Source: Chloroflexota bacterium
GTDB taxonomy: Bacteria > Chloroflexota > Dehalococcoidia > Lucifugimonadales > GCA-002723415
Assembly (NCBI GenBank): GCA_002723415.1
Contig: PBOA01000016.1
Coordinates: 41,526-91,755 of the forward strand
Reading direction: 5' to 3'
DNA length: 50,230 nucleotides
Made by a program: the position numbers and the translations under genes. Below, piece after piece: positions 9,311-18,727 of the stretch. The notes beneath the pieces are model-generated. The model was not told the DNA's origin and did not search any database. It saw only the letters and a list, made by a program, of their open reading frames with translations. Within the stretch, counting starts at the first letter, position 1. Every line of letters begins with the position of its first letter.

Positions 9311-11018
9311 TATTAACCTCATTTTTCTCAAATATTTGTGCACCAAAGTTTTGTGCTGATCTAACTAAATGGCTCGAATTTTTGTTTATTAACTGTTTTA
9401 TATTATCAGAATTTCTAGGTTTAATATCTTTTACATCAATTAAAATTTCTTGCAAAATAGATGCAATTTCTTTATTTACTGAAGGATCTTTAATTTCGTT
9501 TTCCAACCTTTCAACATGTGATTTATGAGTAAAAGTTATTACTAAAGAATGATCGATAACAAACCTTTCTTTAGATACATTTAATAGTGCACCTATTTTA
9601 AATCTCTTGCCAACATTTCTAAGTTGCTTTTTTAAAAGTAGCCAATTTTGCTCGCTAATTGTTTCATTTGAATTAATATTATCTTTCTTCTCTAAATTGT
9701 CAAATTTATCTTCTGTTTTATCATTATCAATTTTATGAAAACTATATTCTATTTCATGAGAGGTAGAAGTATTTTCATTATTAAGAATTTCCTTATCAGT
9801 AGGAGTATTTTCATTATTAAGATTTTCCTGAGCGGTAGCAATATTAATATTTTCACTCAAATTATCAAAAACTTTATTCTCGTTTTCAGTTAAATTAATA
9901 TGACTATCATTAATAGTCAAAGGTAATGTTTCATTTTTATTCGATTGATTATTTTCAGAAATATCTACGATTGCTAATTCAATATCTAACATAGTAAAAG
10001 ATTTGTTTTTAAGATATATATCATTAAATTTCTTAATAGCATACATTATTTCATTCAATTTATAATTTTGAGCAAATGGCATTATTTTTTCAATTTTATT
10101 AGTTGAAAAACTAATATTTGTCGTAATATCATTTTTAAACAATATTAAGGCTCTCAAAATTTCAATAATAGATTTTAATAAATTGTTGATATCTATACCA
10201 GATTGATTAAATAAATCAATGTTAACTAAAGAATCACGTAATTTTTTGTCTAAAATAAGTTTTACTAATTCAAATGCCCTATCATAATTATCTGTATGTA
10301 AAAATTCACTAATATCATTTAAATTAAGCTCTGTTCCATATGCAACGACAACCTGTTCTAATAAATTTTCTGCATCTCTTAGACTACCATGTGATTGCCT
10401 AGCAATCAGATCTAATTCTTTATTATTAGAACTAATACCTTCTTTTTTACAAATCAACTGTAATTTCATAATAATAGATTGTAAAGAAACTCTTTTAAAA
10501 TCTAATCTATGACATCTAGAAATTATTGTTAAAGGAACTTTATCTATATCTGTTGTTGCTAAAATAAATACAGCATGTTCTGGTGGTTCTTCTAATGTTT
10601 TTAATAATGCATTAAAAGCTGGGTCAGTTAACATATGAACTTCATCAATTATATAAACTTTATATTTCGATTTGTTTGGAACAAAGTTTATTTTGTCACT
10701 AAGATCTCTTATATCATCAATACCTCTATTTGAAGCAGCATCAATTTCTATTAGATCAAGTGATGTTTTATTTTCTATTGATATGCACGATTCACAGCTT
10801 ATATCCGGTTCTCCATTATTTGAATTAGAGCAATTAATTGCTTTAGATAAAATACGTGCAGTAGATGTTTTGCCAGAACCTCTAGGACCTGTAAATATAT
10901 ATGAGTGAGCAATTCTATTTGAAGCAACACTATTTAATAAAATTTTTGATATAGTATCTTGCCCTACTATATCTGAGAAAACTTTTGGACGCCACTTTCT
11001 ATAAAAAACTTCAGGCAT
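9303..11018 (-). CDS. dnaX: DNA polymerase III gamma/tau subunit
   Basis: Seen: 571 residues from the ATG at 11018, which overlaps the ybeY stop by eight bases (ATGCCTGA). The protein begins with the family signature MPEVFYRKWRPKVFSDIVGQ. Walker A GPRGSGKTS is at 44-52, a zinc-binding Cys cluster (NCS, SCESC) follows, then YIIDEVHMLTD and the SRC sensor motif. After the AAA+ and collar domains comes a low-complexity Asn/Glu-rich linker with an imperfect tandem repeat (NNENTPTDKEI, NNENTSTSHEI), then a C-terminal domain. Known: the clamp-loader ATPase. I did not find a convincing slippage site for a short gamma form. Confidence 0.96.
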   Translation of the reverse strand: MPEVFYRKWRPKVFSDIVGQDTISKILLNSVASNRIAHSYIFTGPRGSGKTSTARILSKAINCSNSNNGEPDISCESCISIENKTSLDLIEIDAASNRGIDDIRDLSDKINFVPNKSKYKVYIIDEVHMLTDPAFNALLKTLEEPPEHAVFILATTDIDKVPLTIISRCHRLDFKRVSLQSIIMKLQLICKKEGISSNNKELDLIARQSHGSLRDAENLLEQVVVAYGTELNLNDISEFLHTDNYDRAFELVKLILDKKLRDSLVNIDLFNQSGIDINNLLKSIIEILRALILFKNDITTNISFSTNKIEKIMPFAQNYKLNEIMYAIKKFNDIYLKNKSFTMLDIELAIVDISENNQSNKNETLPLTINDSHINLTENENKVFDNLSENINIATAQENLNNENTPTDKEILNNENTSTSHEIEYSFHKIDNDKTEDKFDNLEKKDNINSNETISEQNWLLLKKQLRNVGKRFKIGALLNVSKERFVIDHSLVITFTHKSHVERLENEIKDPSVNKEIASILQEILIDVKDIKPRNSDNIKQLINKNSSHLVRSAQNFGAQIFEKNEVNNE

Positions 11019-11529
11019 TACACTGTACTCTATCAAAAATGATTTTTTCTTTTAATTGCATAGCAATCTTTTCTTGATTTTCATAATGGTCATAGCCAAA
11101 TATATGAAGTAATCCATGGATAGTCAATATTATAATTTCATTTAAAACAGAATGATTATGGCTAATAGATTGCTTTAAGGCAGTTGGATAAGAAATAAAA
11201 ATTTCCCCAATATTATTTTTTAAAACTTTATTTAACATAAATTTATCTTCGAATTGAACATTTTCATCTAAATTATTGTCTTCAAAATATGGAAATGCAA
11301 GTACATCTGTTGATTCATTAATACCTGCATATTTATAATTTATTTCTTTTATTATTTCGTCAGATACAAAGTTTAATTCTAAGTAAGAATTATTAATATC
11401 AAAATTATAATCAGTATTACATAAAGTTATTGATATTAGTTTATTAAATATATTTACATAATTGTTAATTTGAAAATCATCTGATAAATAATTAACATTG
11501 CCTTCTATATTATGTTTTTCTTTGTCCAT
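11011..11529 (-). CDS. ybeY: Endoribonuclease YbeY (16S rRNA maturation)
   Basis: Seen: 172 residues from the ATG at 11529, preceded by GAGGG at suitable distance; a TTG five codons upstream would place that site inside the gene. The defining zinc motif HGLLHIFGYDH is near the C-terminus, with STDVLAFP and GEIFISYP strands before it. The Asn/Asp-rich N-terminal extension of about 30 residues is longer than usual. Known: YbeY is a metal-dependent RNase needed for 16S rRNA 3'-end processing and ribosome quality control. It is coupled to dnaX by overlap. Confidence 0.94.
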   Translation of the reverse strand: MDKEKHNIEGNVNYLSDDFQINNYVNIFNKLISITLCNTDYNFDINNSYLELNFVSDEIIKEINYKYAGINESTDVLAFPYFEDNNLDENVQFEDKFMLNKVLKNNIGEIFISYPTALKQSISHNHSVLNEIIILTIHGLLHIFGYDHYENQEKIAMQLKEKIIFDRVQCNA

Positions 11530-11595
11530 AATTAATTCCCTCAAGTCATAATGACTATCAAATAAATATTTACTTATATATAAAACAAATAAATA

Positions 11596-12471
11596 TTATT
11601 TATTTAACTCAGACTCAGATGGATTTTCAAGAAATTGAAAAAGTTCACTATCTGCCGGTAAAACAATAGTTGTTTTTGAATCAATAAATTGTTTATAGGC
11701 ATTTAATGAACGTTGAAAACTATAAAATTCAGGGTCTTTTTCCATAGCATTTGCTAAAATAGTAATAGCTTCTGCATCACCCTCACCTCTAATTTTTTCA
11801 GCATCTCTTTTAGCTTCAGCTTTAATAATAGCTGCTTTTTTATCGACATCAGCTCTAACTTCCAGATCGATTTTAGCCCCTTCAGCTCTTTCTTTGTCAG
11901 CTTTACGTTTACGTTCTGAACGCATCCTAGTATATACACTTTCTTGTATTGCATCCGGAAAATCTGCTCGTTTAATTCTAACATCTATTAAAGTTAGACC
12001 AAAATTTGCATATTTAGAATCCATATTGCTTTTAATTTGTTCCATAATTTCATTTCTTTTTGTTGTAACTATTTCAGCTTGCTGATCTTTTGCAAATTCA
12101 GTTCTTAATTCAGATGATAATATATCTATTGCCTGAGCTTTACCTAAAGCTTCTGATGTTAAGGTCTTATAAAAAGTAACTGGATCTGTTATATTTGCTC
12201 TAGCATAAACATCAACTATAAGTCTTTTCTTATCATCAGTTAATATAGATTCTGGTGGAGCATCAAAAATTAATAATCTTTTGTCAAAATATATTACTTG
12301 ATCAATAAATGGAGCTTTAAGATATAAGCCTGGATTTTTAGATGTTGCTTTAACAGCACCAAATCTAAGAACAATAGCTTGATTAGTTTCGTCAATTTTA
12401 TAAAAAACTTGAGGTATAAATATAAAAGACCCAAGTATTATAAGAGCTAAAAATATTAAAATCTTTTTCAT
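11596..12471 (-). CDS. hflC: HflC, SPFH membrane regulator of FtsH
   Basis: Seen: 291 residues. A single N-terminal membrane helix (about 3-22) is followed by an SPFH domain (VLRFGAVKATSKNPGLYLKAPF, LLIFDAPPESILTDDKKRL). A charged helix with RMRSERKRKADKERAEG and AEAKRDAEKIRGEGDAEA comes next, with FYSFQRSLNAYKQ near the end. These are HflC hallmarks. Known: HflC with HflK forms a large cage around the FtsH protease on the extracytoplasmic side. It follows hflK by 28 bases, as in most genomes. No ftsH is in this window. Confidence 0.93.
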   Translation of the reverse strand: MKKILIFLALIILGSFIFIPQVFYKIDETNQAIVLRFGAVKATSKNPGLYLKAPFIDQVIYFDKRLLIFDAPPESILTDDKKRLIVDVYARANITDPVTFYKTLTSEALGKAQAIDILSSELRTEFAKDQQAEIVTTKRNEIMEQIKSNMDSKYANFGLTLIDVRIKRADFPDAIQESVYTRMRSERKRKADKERAEGAKIDLEVRADVDKKAAIIKAEAKRDAEKIRGEGDAEAITILANAMEKDPEFYSFQRSLNAYKQFIDSKTTIVLPADSELFQFLENPSESELNK

Positions 12472-12499
12472 AATATACCTTCAATATTTATTTTATATA

Positions 12500-13561
12500 T
12501 CACGGGTTGACCCCTATTGGATTAGCATTGTTATTTAACTGTAACAACTGTAATATATTACTAGAATCTTCATTTTTAATTATGAATTTAGTAACTCCTG
12601 GTAAAATATCTTCCATTGCTTCTAAGTAAAGTCTTTTCCGAGTTACTGATTTAGATTTCGAATATTCAGCAAGAATTAAATTAAATCTATCAGCTTCACC
12701 AGTAGCTTCAGCAACTTTTGTAGCCTTATAAGCTTCAGCTTCTCTAAGTAATTTTGCGGCATCACCTTCAGCTCTTGGTAAAATATCCTCTTTATATGCA
12801 TCTGCTAAATTTATAGTTGCGGCTTTATCTTCTTCAGCTCTTACAACATCATCAAAGGCATCTTTTACTTGTTCTGGAGCAAATACATTTAATAACTTAA
12901 CTTCAGTAATATTTATACCAGTTTTGTATTTATCCATAAGCGATTGAAGTATCAATTTAGTTTCAGCTTGAACATCTTCTTTTTTATCAGTTAATACATC
13001 ATCTATAGGCCTACTCCCAACTACTTGTCTTAATGCAGTTTCAGAAGCATCCTTTATAGTTTGCCCATCAGGATCAACTGACTGGTACAAATAATTTCTT
13101 ACATCTTTAATGTTATATTGGACTAATAGTTGTACGTCAACAATATTTGGCGCTTGACCAGGTATTCCTGCCTCATCAGCATCACCAGTAATCATAAGTG
13201 ATTCTTCTAATATAGGGGTACTATCTCTAACTCCTAATTCTAATCTTCTAATTTCTTTGACTTTAACAATATCTATGTTTCCTACAGGTGATGGCCAATA
13301 CCAATGTAATCCTTCTTCTTCAATCCGTTGATATTTACCAAATAATTTCAAAGCAGCTTGCTCTGAAGGTTGTACAGTGTATACGCCACTAAAAAGCCAT
13401 AAAATAAGAATTACTAAAAGTATTCCTAATACCAATAAAAAACCTAATTTACCACCAGAAAAATTAAATTTAGCACCTAAAGAATTAAAAGAATTAATAA
13501 ATTTCTTAAAATCAATTTCAGGTTCTTCTTGTCTAAACATTTTAAATATATTTGTTACCAA
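12500..13561 (-). CDS. hflK: HflK, SPFH membrane regulator of FtsH
   Basis: Seen: 353 residues if TTG at 13561 is the start (AAAGAG six bases upstream); the next ATG, at 13540, has no visible ribosome site. A membrane helix lies at about 40-62 (LGFLLVLGILLVILILWLFS). An SPFH domain starts VQPSEQAALKLFGKY, with TGDADEAGIPG... NIVDVQLLVQYNIKD, and a long AEG/EAYKATKVAEATGEADRF helix follows. These are HflK features. Partner of HflC in the FtsH-associated complex. The Gly/Pro-rich N-terminus typical of proteobacterial HflK is reduced here. Confidence 0.92.
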   Translation of the reverse strand: MVTNIFKMFRQEEPEIDFKKFINSFNSLGAKFNFSGGKLGFLLVLGILLVILILWLFSGVYTVQPSEQAALKLFGKYQRIEEEGLHWYWPSPVGNIDIVKVKEIRRLELGVRDSTPILEESLMITGDADEAGIPGQAPNIVDVQLLVQYNIKDVRNYLYQSVDPDGQTIKDASETALRQVVGSRPIDDVLTDKKEDVQAETKLILQSLMDKYKTGINITEVKLLNVFAPEQVKDAFDDVVRAEEDKAATINLADAYKEDILPRAEGDAAKLLREAEAYKATKVAEATGEADRFNLILAEYSKSKSVTRKRLYLEAMEDILPGVTKFIIKNEDSSNILQLLQLNNNANPIGVNP

Positions 13562-13650
13562 AATGTACTCTTTATATCTATTTATATATATTAAAGAGTA
13601 TTACATTAAATCTTTTGACGTCAATATTATTATATGAGATTTTAACCAAC

Positions 13651-14793
13651 TTATTCCGATTCTAATCGCAATTTATATAATTTATTTTTAAATTCGTTAT
13701 AATTTGATACTGTCTTTATTGCTGATATAAAACTTTCTATGTCAACGAAATAACTTCTAAATTCAGTCAATTCAGTCCCAATAGAAGTATTCGAAGCAGA
13801 ACTGTCAGCATAAGAACCATAAAATGCAAAATAAGCCTGATTTAACTTCCTTATATTATATCCATTATCAACAAAAATATCTCTTTGAGATTCCATATAA
13901 TTTTCCGCATCAGATACTCTATTCTCTTTTAATAATTTTTCTGTTTCAATACGAGTTTTCATCATTTCATCTCGAAAATTAAATGTTTCAATTCTTTCAG
14001 TATTATTAATTTCATTTTCAATTTTATTCATATCATTATTATTAAATTTATAATTCACTTTTAAATATTCAACAACGTAACTATATAATTCTTCTGAAAC
14101 TCTAGTAGCTAAAGTTTCATTCAGTATTCTCATTTCTTGTGACGAAAACATATTTTGACCTAATTTAGTAAAAAATAAATAATGATGAACCCATTCATGT
14201 AGAGAAATTATAAAAATTTTTTTAATATTTTTGTTTTTTGGGATAGACGATGGAAATGTAGCTATACCTCCAATATCTAATATAATTGCAGATAAATCAT
14301 GTTGATTAAGAAATTTTTCCTCAATATAAATAATTTCCTTCGATGATATATAAGGCTTTATCAATATATCATCCATGTGTACAATTTTGTCTCTAGGAGA
14401 TATTACTAATAATTTAGGTATTTCAATTAAACGAATATCTACTGGGGGGAATTGCACACCTCCAATAAAGTTAATGTTTTGTTCTTTAATTACAACAGAT
14501 AGTGATTTTTCTATAAATTCTTCGATTTCATCTTCGTCATTAGAAAAATCTATTAAATCATGTTCATTTTTATTATAAAAATGATTTTCAATTACTTGAG
14601 TTTTTGAAATTTTAGATTTATTAGATATTTTATAAATCCATTTATCAAATATATTTTGAATCTCCCATTCTATTAAACTATATTTAAAAGGTGAAACAAT
14701 GAAATCATAAGATTTATTAATTCCTGAATCTTTATAAAATACTAAAAATAATATTATAAAAGTTATAAATATAAATTTAATTAGATTTTTCAA
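13651..14793 (-). CDS. Membrane-anchored putative zinc aminopeptidase (HExxH)
   Basis: Seen: 380 residues with a probable TTG start (TTG AAA AAT). One N-terminal hydrophobic helix (about 5-21) suggests an anchor or uncleaved signal. The metal motif HEWVHHYLFF lies in the middle, followed 26 or so residues later by NETLATRVSEEL, where the Glu could be the third zinc ligand of a gluzincin. The C-terminal part is helical. Known: this spacing resembles the putative aminopeptidase family COG4324, which also pairs HExxH with an NE(T/A)xA motif; assignment is by eye. Inference: extracytoplasmic peptidase. It lies between hflK and a conserved protein of unknown function. Confidence 0.6.
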   Translation of the reverse strand: MKNLIKFIFITFIILFLVFYKDSGINKSYDFIVSPFKYSLIEWEIQNIFDKWIYKISNKSKISKTQVIENHFYNKNEHDLIDFSNDEDEIEEFIEKSLSVVIKEQNINFIGGVQFPPVDIRLIEIPKLLVISPRDKIVHMDDILIKPYISSKEIIYIEEKFLNQHDLSAIILDIGGIATFPSSIPKNKNIKKIFIISLHEWVHHYLFFTKLGQNMFSSQEMRILNETLATRVSEELYSYVVEYLKVNYKFNNNDMNKIENEINNTERIETFNFRDEMMKTRIETEKLLKENRVSDAENYMESQRDIFVDNGYNIRKLNQAYFAFYGSYADSSASNTSIGTELTEFRSYFVDIESFISAIKTVSNYNEFKNKLYKLRLESE

Positions 14794-14823
14794 TAATATC
14801 TGTTTAATATTTAATTAGAATAA

Positions 14824-15561
14824 TCAACGAAAAAGTGATAAAAATCTATCTTCATAGTATCTAAAGACTCCCCATTTATCTAGTTCATTCTTTAAAGTAT
14901 CCTTATCACCACCATTTTGAGCTAAATAAAATAATTTTTCAATTTTTTCTGTAGCAGCTTTTGGAATACCTCCAAATTGAGGCTGAGGATTTAATAAACC
15001 TTTACCTTGGAATTCATTAATATTACTTGCAGCTGAGAAATTAGTTAGTTCATATATAAATTTTAATAATGCTACATCCCATAATTCGTCAACCCCTACC
15101 ATAACTACAGACATATTATCACTCTTTTTATCCAAATCTTTACATATATTAGCGGCTATATCTTGTGGTATGCCTGAAACAATTTCCATATTTTTTGATT
15201 CATTTCTATATTGATATAAAATACCAGCTTGATTCGGTCCATATTTATTTGCAATATGTTCAAAATACTCATAAGCATCAGAGCTAAATCCTAGTAAATT
15301 TAAAGCATATGTTGGAGTTATAACAGAAGGTCTCTCTGCAATAACTTTACCTGAACGCACAACTGTTTCTGGATTTTTTGAATATTCTTCTTGATAAACA
15401 GGACACGTAAGTACATAATAATTTATGTTAGTTATCCCAAATGTTGCTAAATGTTGCTTAGGTGTTCGAACTACCCATGTTTTTTCTAAAGCTTTTATTA
15501 ATTCTTTATGATTATCCAAATTTTTGCCATACTTTATTTTTTTATTTATAAAATCATACAT
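14824..15561 (-). CDS. Conserved-looking protein of unknown function
   Basis: Not recognised. 245 residues, soluble, no signal peptide, membrane helix or metal motif. It looks well folded rather than spurious, with mixed alpha/beta patterns, an aromatic-rich middle and C-terminus (WGVFRYYEDRFLSLFR) and a Gly/Pro loop (NPQPQFGGIPKAA). A segment PTYALNLLGFSSDAYEYFEHIANKYGP suggests helical packing. It is nine bases after the peptidase-MA gene and 30 bases before the HExxH gene, so it is translated with two predicted extracytoplasmic peptidases. No function is proposed. Confidence 0.65.
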   Translation of the reverse strand: MYDFINKKIKYGKNLDNHKELIKALEKTWVVRTPKQHLATFGITNINYYVLTCPVYQEEYSKNPETVVRSGKVIAERPSVITPTYALNLLGFSSDAYEYFEHIANKYGPNQAGILYQYRNESKNMEIVSGIPQDIAANICKDLDKKSDNMSVVMVGVDELWDVALLKFIYELTNFSAASNINEFQGKGLLNPQPQFGGIPKAATEKIEKLFYLAQNGGDKDTLKNELDKWGVFRYYEDRFLSLFR

Positions 15562-15570
15562 TAAATAATT

Positions 15571-16956
15571 TTATTTTTTAATACCCTTATTGGACTTTAG
15601 TAAAAAGAAAATCGGTATTAAAGCTAATAAAACAATTGAATATTCTCTATTATTGTTTAGTACATTCAATGAACATCCACTTGTTTTATTGCTGTTTTCT
15701 TTAACTAAATTATTTTCTGTATTTTTCAATTGTTTCTTTAAATTAGTTTTATTATTTTCATTACTATTATTTGAAGACATATTATTAAGTGTATACGGTT
15801 TGATTGTAGGAATAGGTATAGCGGTTGGTAATGAACTAATGTTACTTGATGAAATATATTCTTCTATTCCTAACGATTTCCTCCATTTATTTTCTAATTC
15901 ATTTCTATTAAATCCATATGCATTCAATAATGCGTCATCAATATTTAAACCCGTTTTTAAATTAGTTAATAGATCACGTAATTTTTCTTCTCCATAATTA
16001 TCAATCATATAATTAACAATACTCATGGCTTGACCATAAAATATTATTATTTGATCAGCATCACCTGGTAAAGTGTTTTGCAGTGTAATAGGAATAATTA
16101 AATCATTATCTATGGCATAATTAAGTGCATTTTCATATGTAGTTGATTGTGTAATATTTCCATATTCAGCTAATCCTTCATCTAACCATGATGGTAACTT
16201 TCTAAATACACTATCAGCCGCTCGATGATTTAAAATATGCGTAATTTCATGTGAAGATGTTCCAATTACTGAAGAACTATTACCAAGTACTAATAATACA
16301 CCTAAATCTGGAAAAGCTTGACCTTGTGTAACTAATTGAGTTCTTACAGTTGTACTTGATGGAGGTAAACCTATAACCATATCAGGAATATTATTATACA
16401 TTGTAACTCTTATAGGTTCTGAAATAGTAATTCCCAGTAATGGAGACATTCTATCAATTGTTTCAACTATGGTATCCAAAACTAACTGAGCTCTTGATTT
16501 AACAGGTCCATAATAAGAGACGTTAATCATATTGTTAGAAATATCTTCCCATTTGAATCTAGGGTCATTATAAATAAATATATTACTGTTAGATTTATGT
16601 ACATTATTAGATATAAAAGTAATCTCAAAATTATAATTGATTAGAGTACCTGGTGGAATATATTTATCAAGGCTATTTGTACGTAAATATAAATTCCAAT
16701 TATTTTTATCACTATCATCTCTATCTAAATATTGATAAATTGAAGTGTTTTGCTGACCAAGTTTATATCTAACAGCAATAGATTTAATCTTTAGATTATC
16801 ATACGTTTCAATTCTGAAATTGATCCCTTTAGGAAAATCGCTTTCAACTTCAACATTTTTTAATATTTTTATATCTGCATCTGCATTAATAGTATTAAAA
16901 TTATATAAAATAATAAAAATTGAAATTATTAAAGATAAAGAAATTTTATTTATCAT
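15571..16956 (-). CDS. Secreted, membrane-anchored peptidase-MA-like metalloprotease
   Basis: Seen: 461 residues. A cleavable-looking signal peptide occupies about residues 1-25. A beta-rich N-terminal domain (about 30-145) precedes a gluzincin domain with SSHEITHILNH and, 20 or so residues on, WLDEGLAEYGN, which gives HExxH plus the downstream Glu ligand. Pro/Ser/Asn-rich linker sequence then leads to a C-terminal membrane helix (about 436-455) and a positive tail KSNKGIKK. Known: this matches the peptidase MA-like family (PF13485). Inference: anchored on the outer face with catalytic residues intact. Located 12 bases downstream of the phosphatidyltransferase gene. Confidence 0.8.
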   Translation of the reverse strand: MINKISLSLIISIFIILYNFNTINADADIKILKNVEVESDFPKGINFRIETYDNLKIKSIAVRYKLGQQNTSIYQYLDRDDSDKNNWNLYLRTNSLDKYIPPGTLINYNFEITFISNNVHKSNSNIFIYNDPRFKWEDISNNMINVSYYGPVKSRAQLVLDTIVETIDRMSPLLGITISEPIRVTMYNNIPDMVIGLPPSSTTVRTQLVTQGQAFPDLGVLLVLGNSSSVIGTSSHEITHILNHRAADSVFRKLPSWLDEGLAEYGNITQSTTYENALNYAIDNDLIIPITLQNTLPGDADQIIIFYGQAMSIVNYMIDNYGEEKLRDLLTNLKTGLNIDDALLNAYGFNRNELENKWRKSLGIEEYISSSNISSLPTAIPIPTIKPYTLNNMSSNNSNENNKTNLKKQLKNTENNLVKENSNKTSGCSLNVLNNNREYSIVLLALIPIFFLLKSNKGIKK

Positions 16957-16968
16957 ATTAAAAAACTT

Positions 16969-17577
16969 TCATAAAGAATTACTTATATGTCTTATTCTTT
17001 GAAAAACAGTAAGTAGACTTAGAATAAATATAAAAATAATAGCAAATAATAATATAAAATCAAAAAAGTTATTTAAGCTTAAAGATACAAATAATATTAA
17101 TAACCTTTCAGTTCTAGTCATAATACCGATTTCACATTTTATGCCAAGTATTTCAGCTTTAGACCTTAAATATGTAACAACATTAGAGGTGGATAATGCT
17201 AATAAAACTAATATTTGCGGTAAAATTGTAGCATAAATATCAAAATATATAGCAATGCCAATAAATATTGCCGCTTCACCAAATCTATCTAAAGTTGAAT
17301 CAAGTACTCCACCAAATTTTGTAACCAATTTATTATACCTAGCAAGTGATCCATCTAATAAATCACATATTCCAGATAACAGCAAAAATATTGGTGAGAG
17401 TATAAAATTACCATTTGCAATAAAGTATGATGAAATCATTGCTAGAAATAATCCAAATATACTTATATGATTTGGTTTAATATTTATTATATTTAAAATT
17501 TTAATTATAGGTATTTCAAAAATAAGATTAATTTTTAATCTTATTGATTCCCTATCTAAATATTTATATAAAAACAT
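16969..17577 (-). CDS. CDP-alcohol phosphatidyltransferase, likely phosphatidylinositol-phosphate synthase
   Basis: Seen: 202 residues with about six membrane helices and the complete family motif D-x2-D-G-x2-A-R-x8-G-x3-D-x3-D (starting at CDLLDG, about residue 70). Known: this motif marks enzymes joining CDP-diacylglycerol to an alcohol; the acceptor differs among PgsA, PssA and phosphatidylinositol-phosphate synthases. Inference: because a PimA-like glycosyltransferase gene ends four bases upstream and inositol-phosphate synthase precedes that, the likely acceptor is inositol 1-phosphate. A plain PgsA (glycerol-phosphate) role cannot be excluded from sequence. Confidence 0.85.
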   Translation of the reverse strand: MFLYKYLDRESIRLKINLIFEIPIIKILNIINIKPNHISIFGLFLAMISSYFIANGNFILSPIFLLLSGICDLLDGSLARYNKLVTKFGGVLDSTLDRFGEAAIFIGIAIYFDIYATILPQILVLLALSTSNVVTYLRSKAEILGIKCEIGIMTRTERLLILFVSLSLNNFFDFILLFAIIFIFILSLLTVFQRIRHISNSL

Positions 17578-17581
17578 ATGT

Positions 17582-18700
17582 TTAATTGGTGTTCAATATT
17601 TTTAAATAGTATTCCATTACTCTATTTGCAATTATACTCCATTTAAAGTTTTGAGCAGTATTTAAAGCATTTTTAGATAATTTTTGCCTTAAATCAATGT
17701 CATTCAACAATTTTTCAATACTTTTTATTAATGAATCTTCATTTTTAGGTTCAAATAATAAACCATCATGCTCATTTGTAATAACATTGGAATAACCTTC
17801 AATTGCACTAGCCACTATGGGTAATCCAGAAGCCATAGCTTCTAATAATACAATACCAAAACTTTCTTTACCTGTAGCTGGAGAAGAATAAATATCAGCA
17901 GATTTATAATATCTTGCTTTATCATTGTCTGAAACAGAACCAACAAAAATTATATCTTTTAAATTTCTTTCAGAAATTATACGTATAGAATCTATATCAA
18001 GTTTACCTGGGCCAACTACTAACAATCTTAAATTAGGCCATTCCCATTTAAGCTTACTATATGCAGCCAACAAATATTTAAGTCCTTTTCTTTTTTCTAG
18101 TCTCCCTACAAATAGCAAATTTATTTTACCATCAAGTAAATTATCAAATGGCTTAGCATTATTAAACAATTGATAATCTATACCATTTGGAATAATTTCA
18201 TAATCAGCTGGCAAATATTTATTAATAAACTCATATGCAGGAATAGATACTGCTATTCTACCATCTAAATTTTTGAAATACCTTTGAGCAATTCTCTTTG
18301 CTCCAATTCTATATAACTTTGTACCACCAAATGTATGAAAAGTACCAATTTTTTTTACTGAATTTTCTGAAGAAATAGCTAACATATTCATTGTCAAAGC
18401 TCCAGCCATAGGTTCATGTAAATGCAAAATATCAAACTTTTCCTCATTAATTAGTTTCTTTATTTTAGGCCTTAACCATACAGAAAAAGAGATTCTAGCA
18501 ATAGAACCTCCAGTTGGAATTGGGAAAGCTTTGCCCATTGGTATTACACCATCTGGTATAGAATTTGTTGAAGTGGAATATGGAGCAATAATTTTTACTT
18601 CATGCCCTAATATACGAAATTGGTTTGCTAGGTTGTTTACATGGTCTCTAACACCACCAATAGTAGAATGATCATATGGTGAAACTAGTCCAATTTTAAT
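17582..18700 (-). CDS. GT4 glycosyltransferase (PimA-like), apparent ATT start
   Basis: Seen: 372 residues when read from ATT at 18700. The first ATG in frame (18538) would remove 54 residues that clearly belong to the family: KIGLVSPYDHSTIGGV, RDHVNNLANQ and LGHEVKIIAPYS. Upstream of the ATT an in-frame TAA lies at 18721-18719, and no ATG, GTG or TTG occurs between. AGGTG sits five bases before the ATT. The C-terminal half has the GT-B donor site (LLFVGRLEKRKGLKYLL, then GKESFGIVLLEAMASGLP with the EX7E pair). Known: GT4 retaining enzymes; PimA adds mannose to phosphatidylinositol. Inference: glycosylates the inositol lipid made by its operon partners. Confidence 0.85.
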   Translation of the reverse strand: MKIGLVSPYDHSTIGGVRDHVNNLANQFRILGHEVKIIAPYSTSTNSIPDGVIPMGKAFPIPTGGSIARISFSVWLRPKIKKLINEEKFDILHLHEPMAGALTMNMLAISSENSVKKIGTFHTFGGTKLYRIGAKRIAQRYFKNLDGRIAVSIPAYEFINKYLPADYEIIPNGIDYQLFNNAKPFDNLLDGKINLLFVGRLEKRKGLKYLLAAYSKLKWEWPNLRLLVVGPGKLDIDSIRIISERNLKDIIFVGSVSDNDKARYYKSADIYSSPATGKESFGIVLLEAMASGLPIVASAIEGYSNVITNEHDGLLFEPKNEDSLIKSIEKLLNDIDLRQKLSKNALNTAQNFKWSIIANRVMEYYLKILNTN

Positions 18701-18710
18701 AATATCACCT
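18698..18710 (-). promoter_or_regulatory. Ribosome site and non-canonical ATT start of the glycosyltransferase
   Basis: AGGTG (18710-18706) is followed after five bases by ATT AAA ATT GGA, the position where PimA-type proteins have Met-Lys-Ile-Gly. An alternative ATT one codon upstream is too close to the ribosome site. An assembly error replacing ATG is the main other explanation. Confidence 0.55.
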
Positions 18711-18727
18711 ATAAAATTTTATGGTTT

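Noticed and set aside
9750..9840. Tandem repeat in dnaX as a mobile or regulatory element
   Set aside because: It is an in-frame repeat in the flexible linker of the protein, common in such regions.
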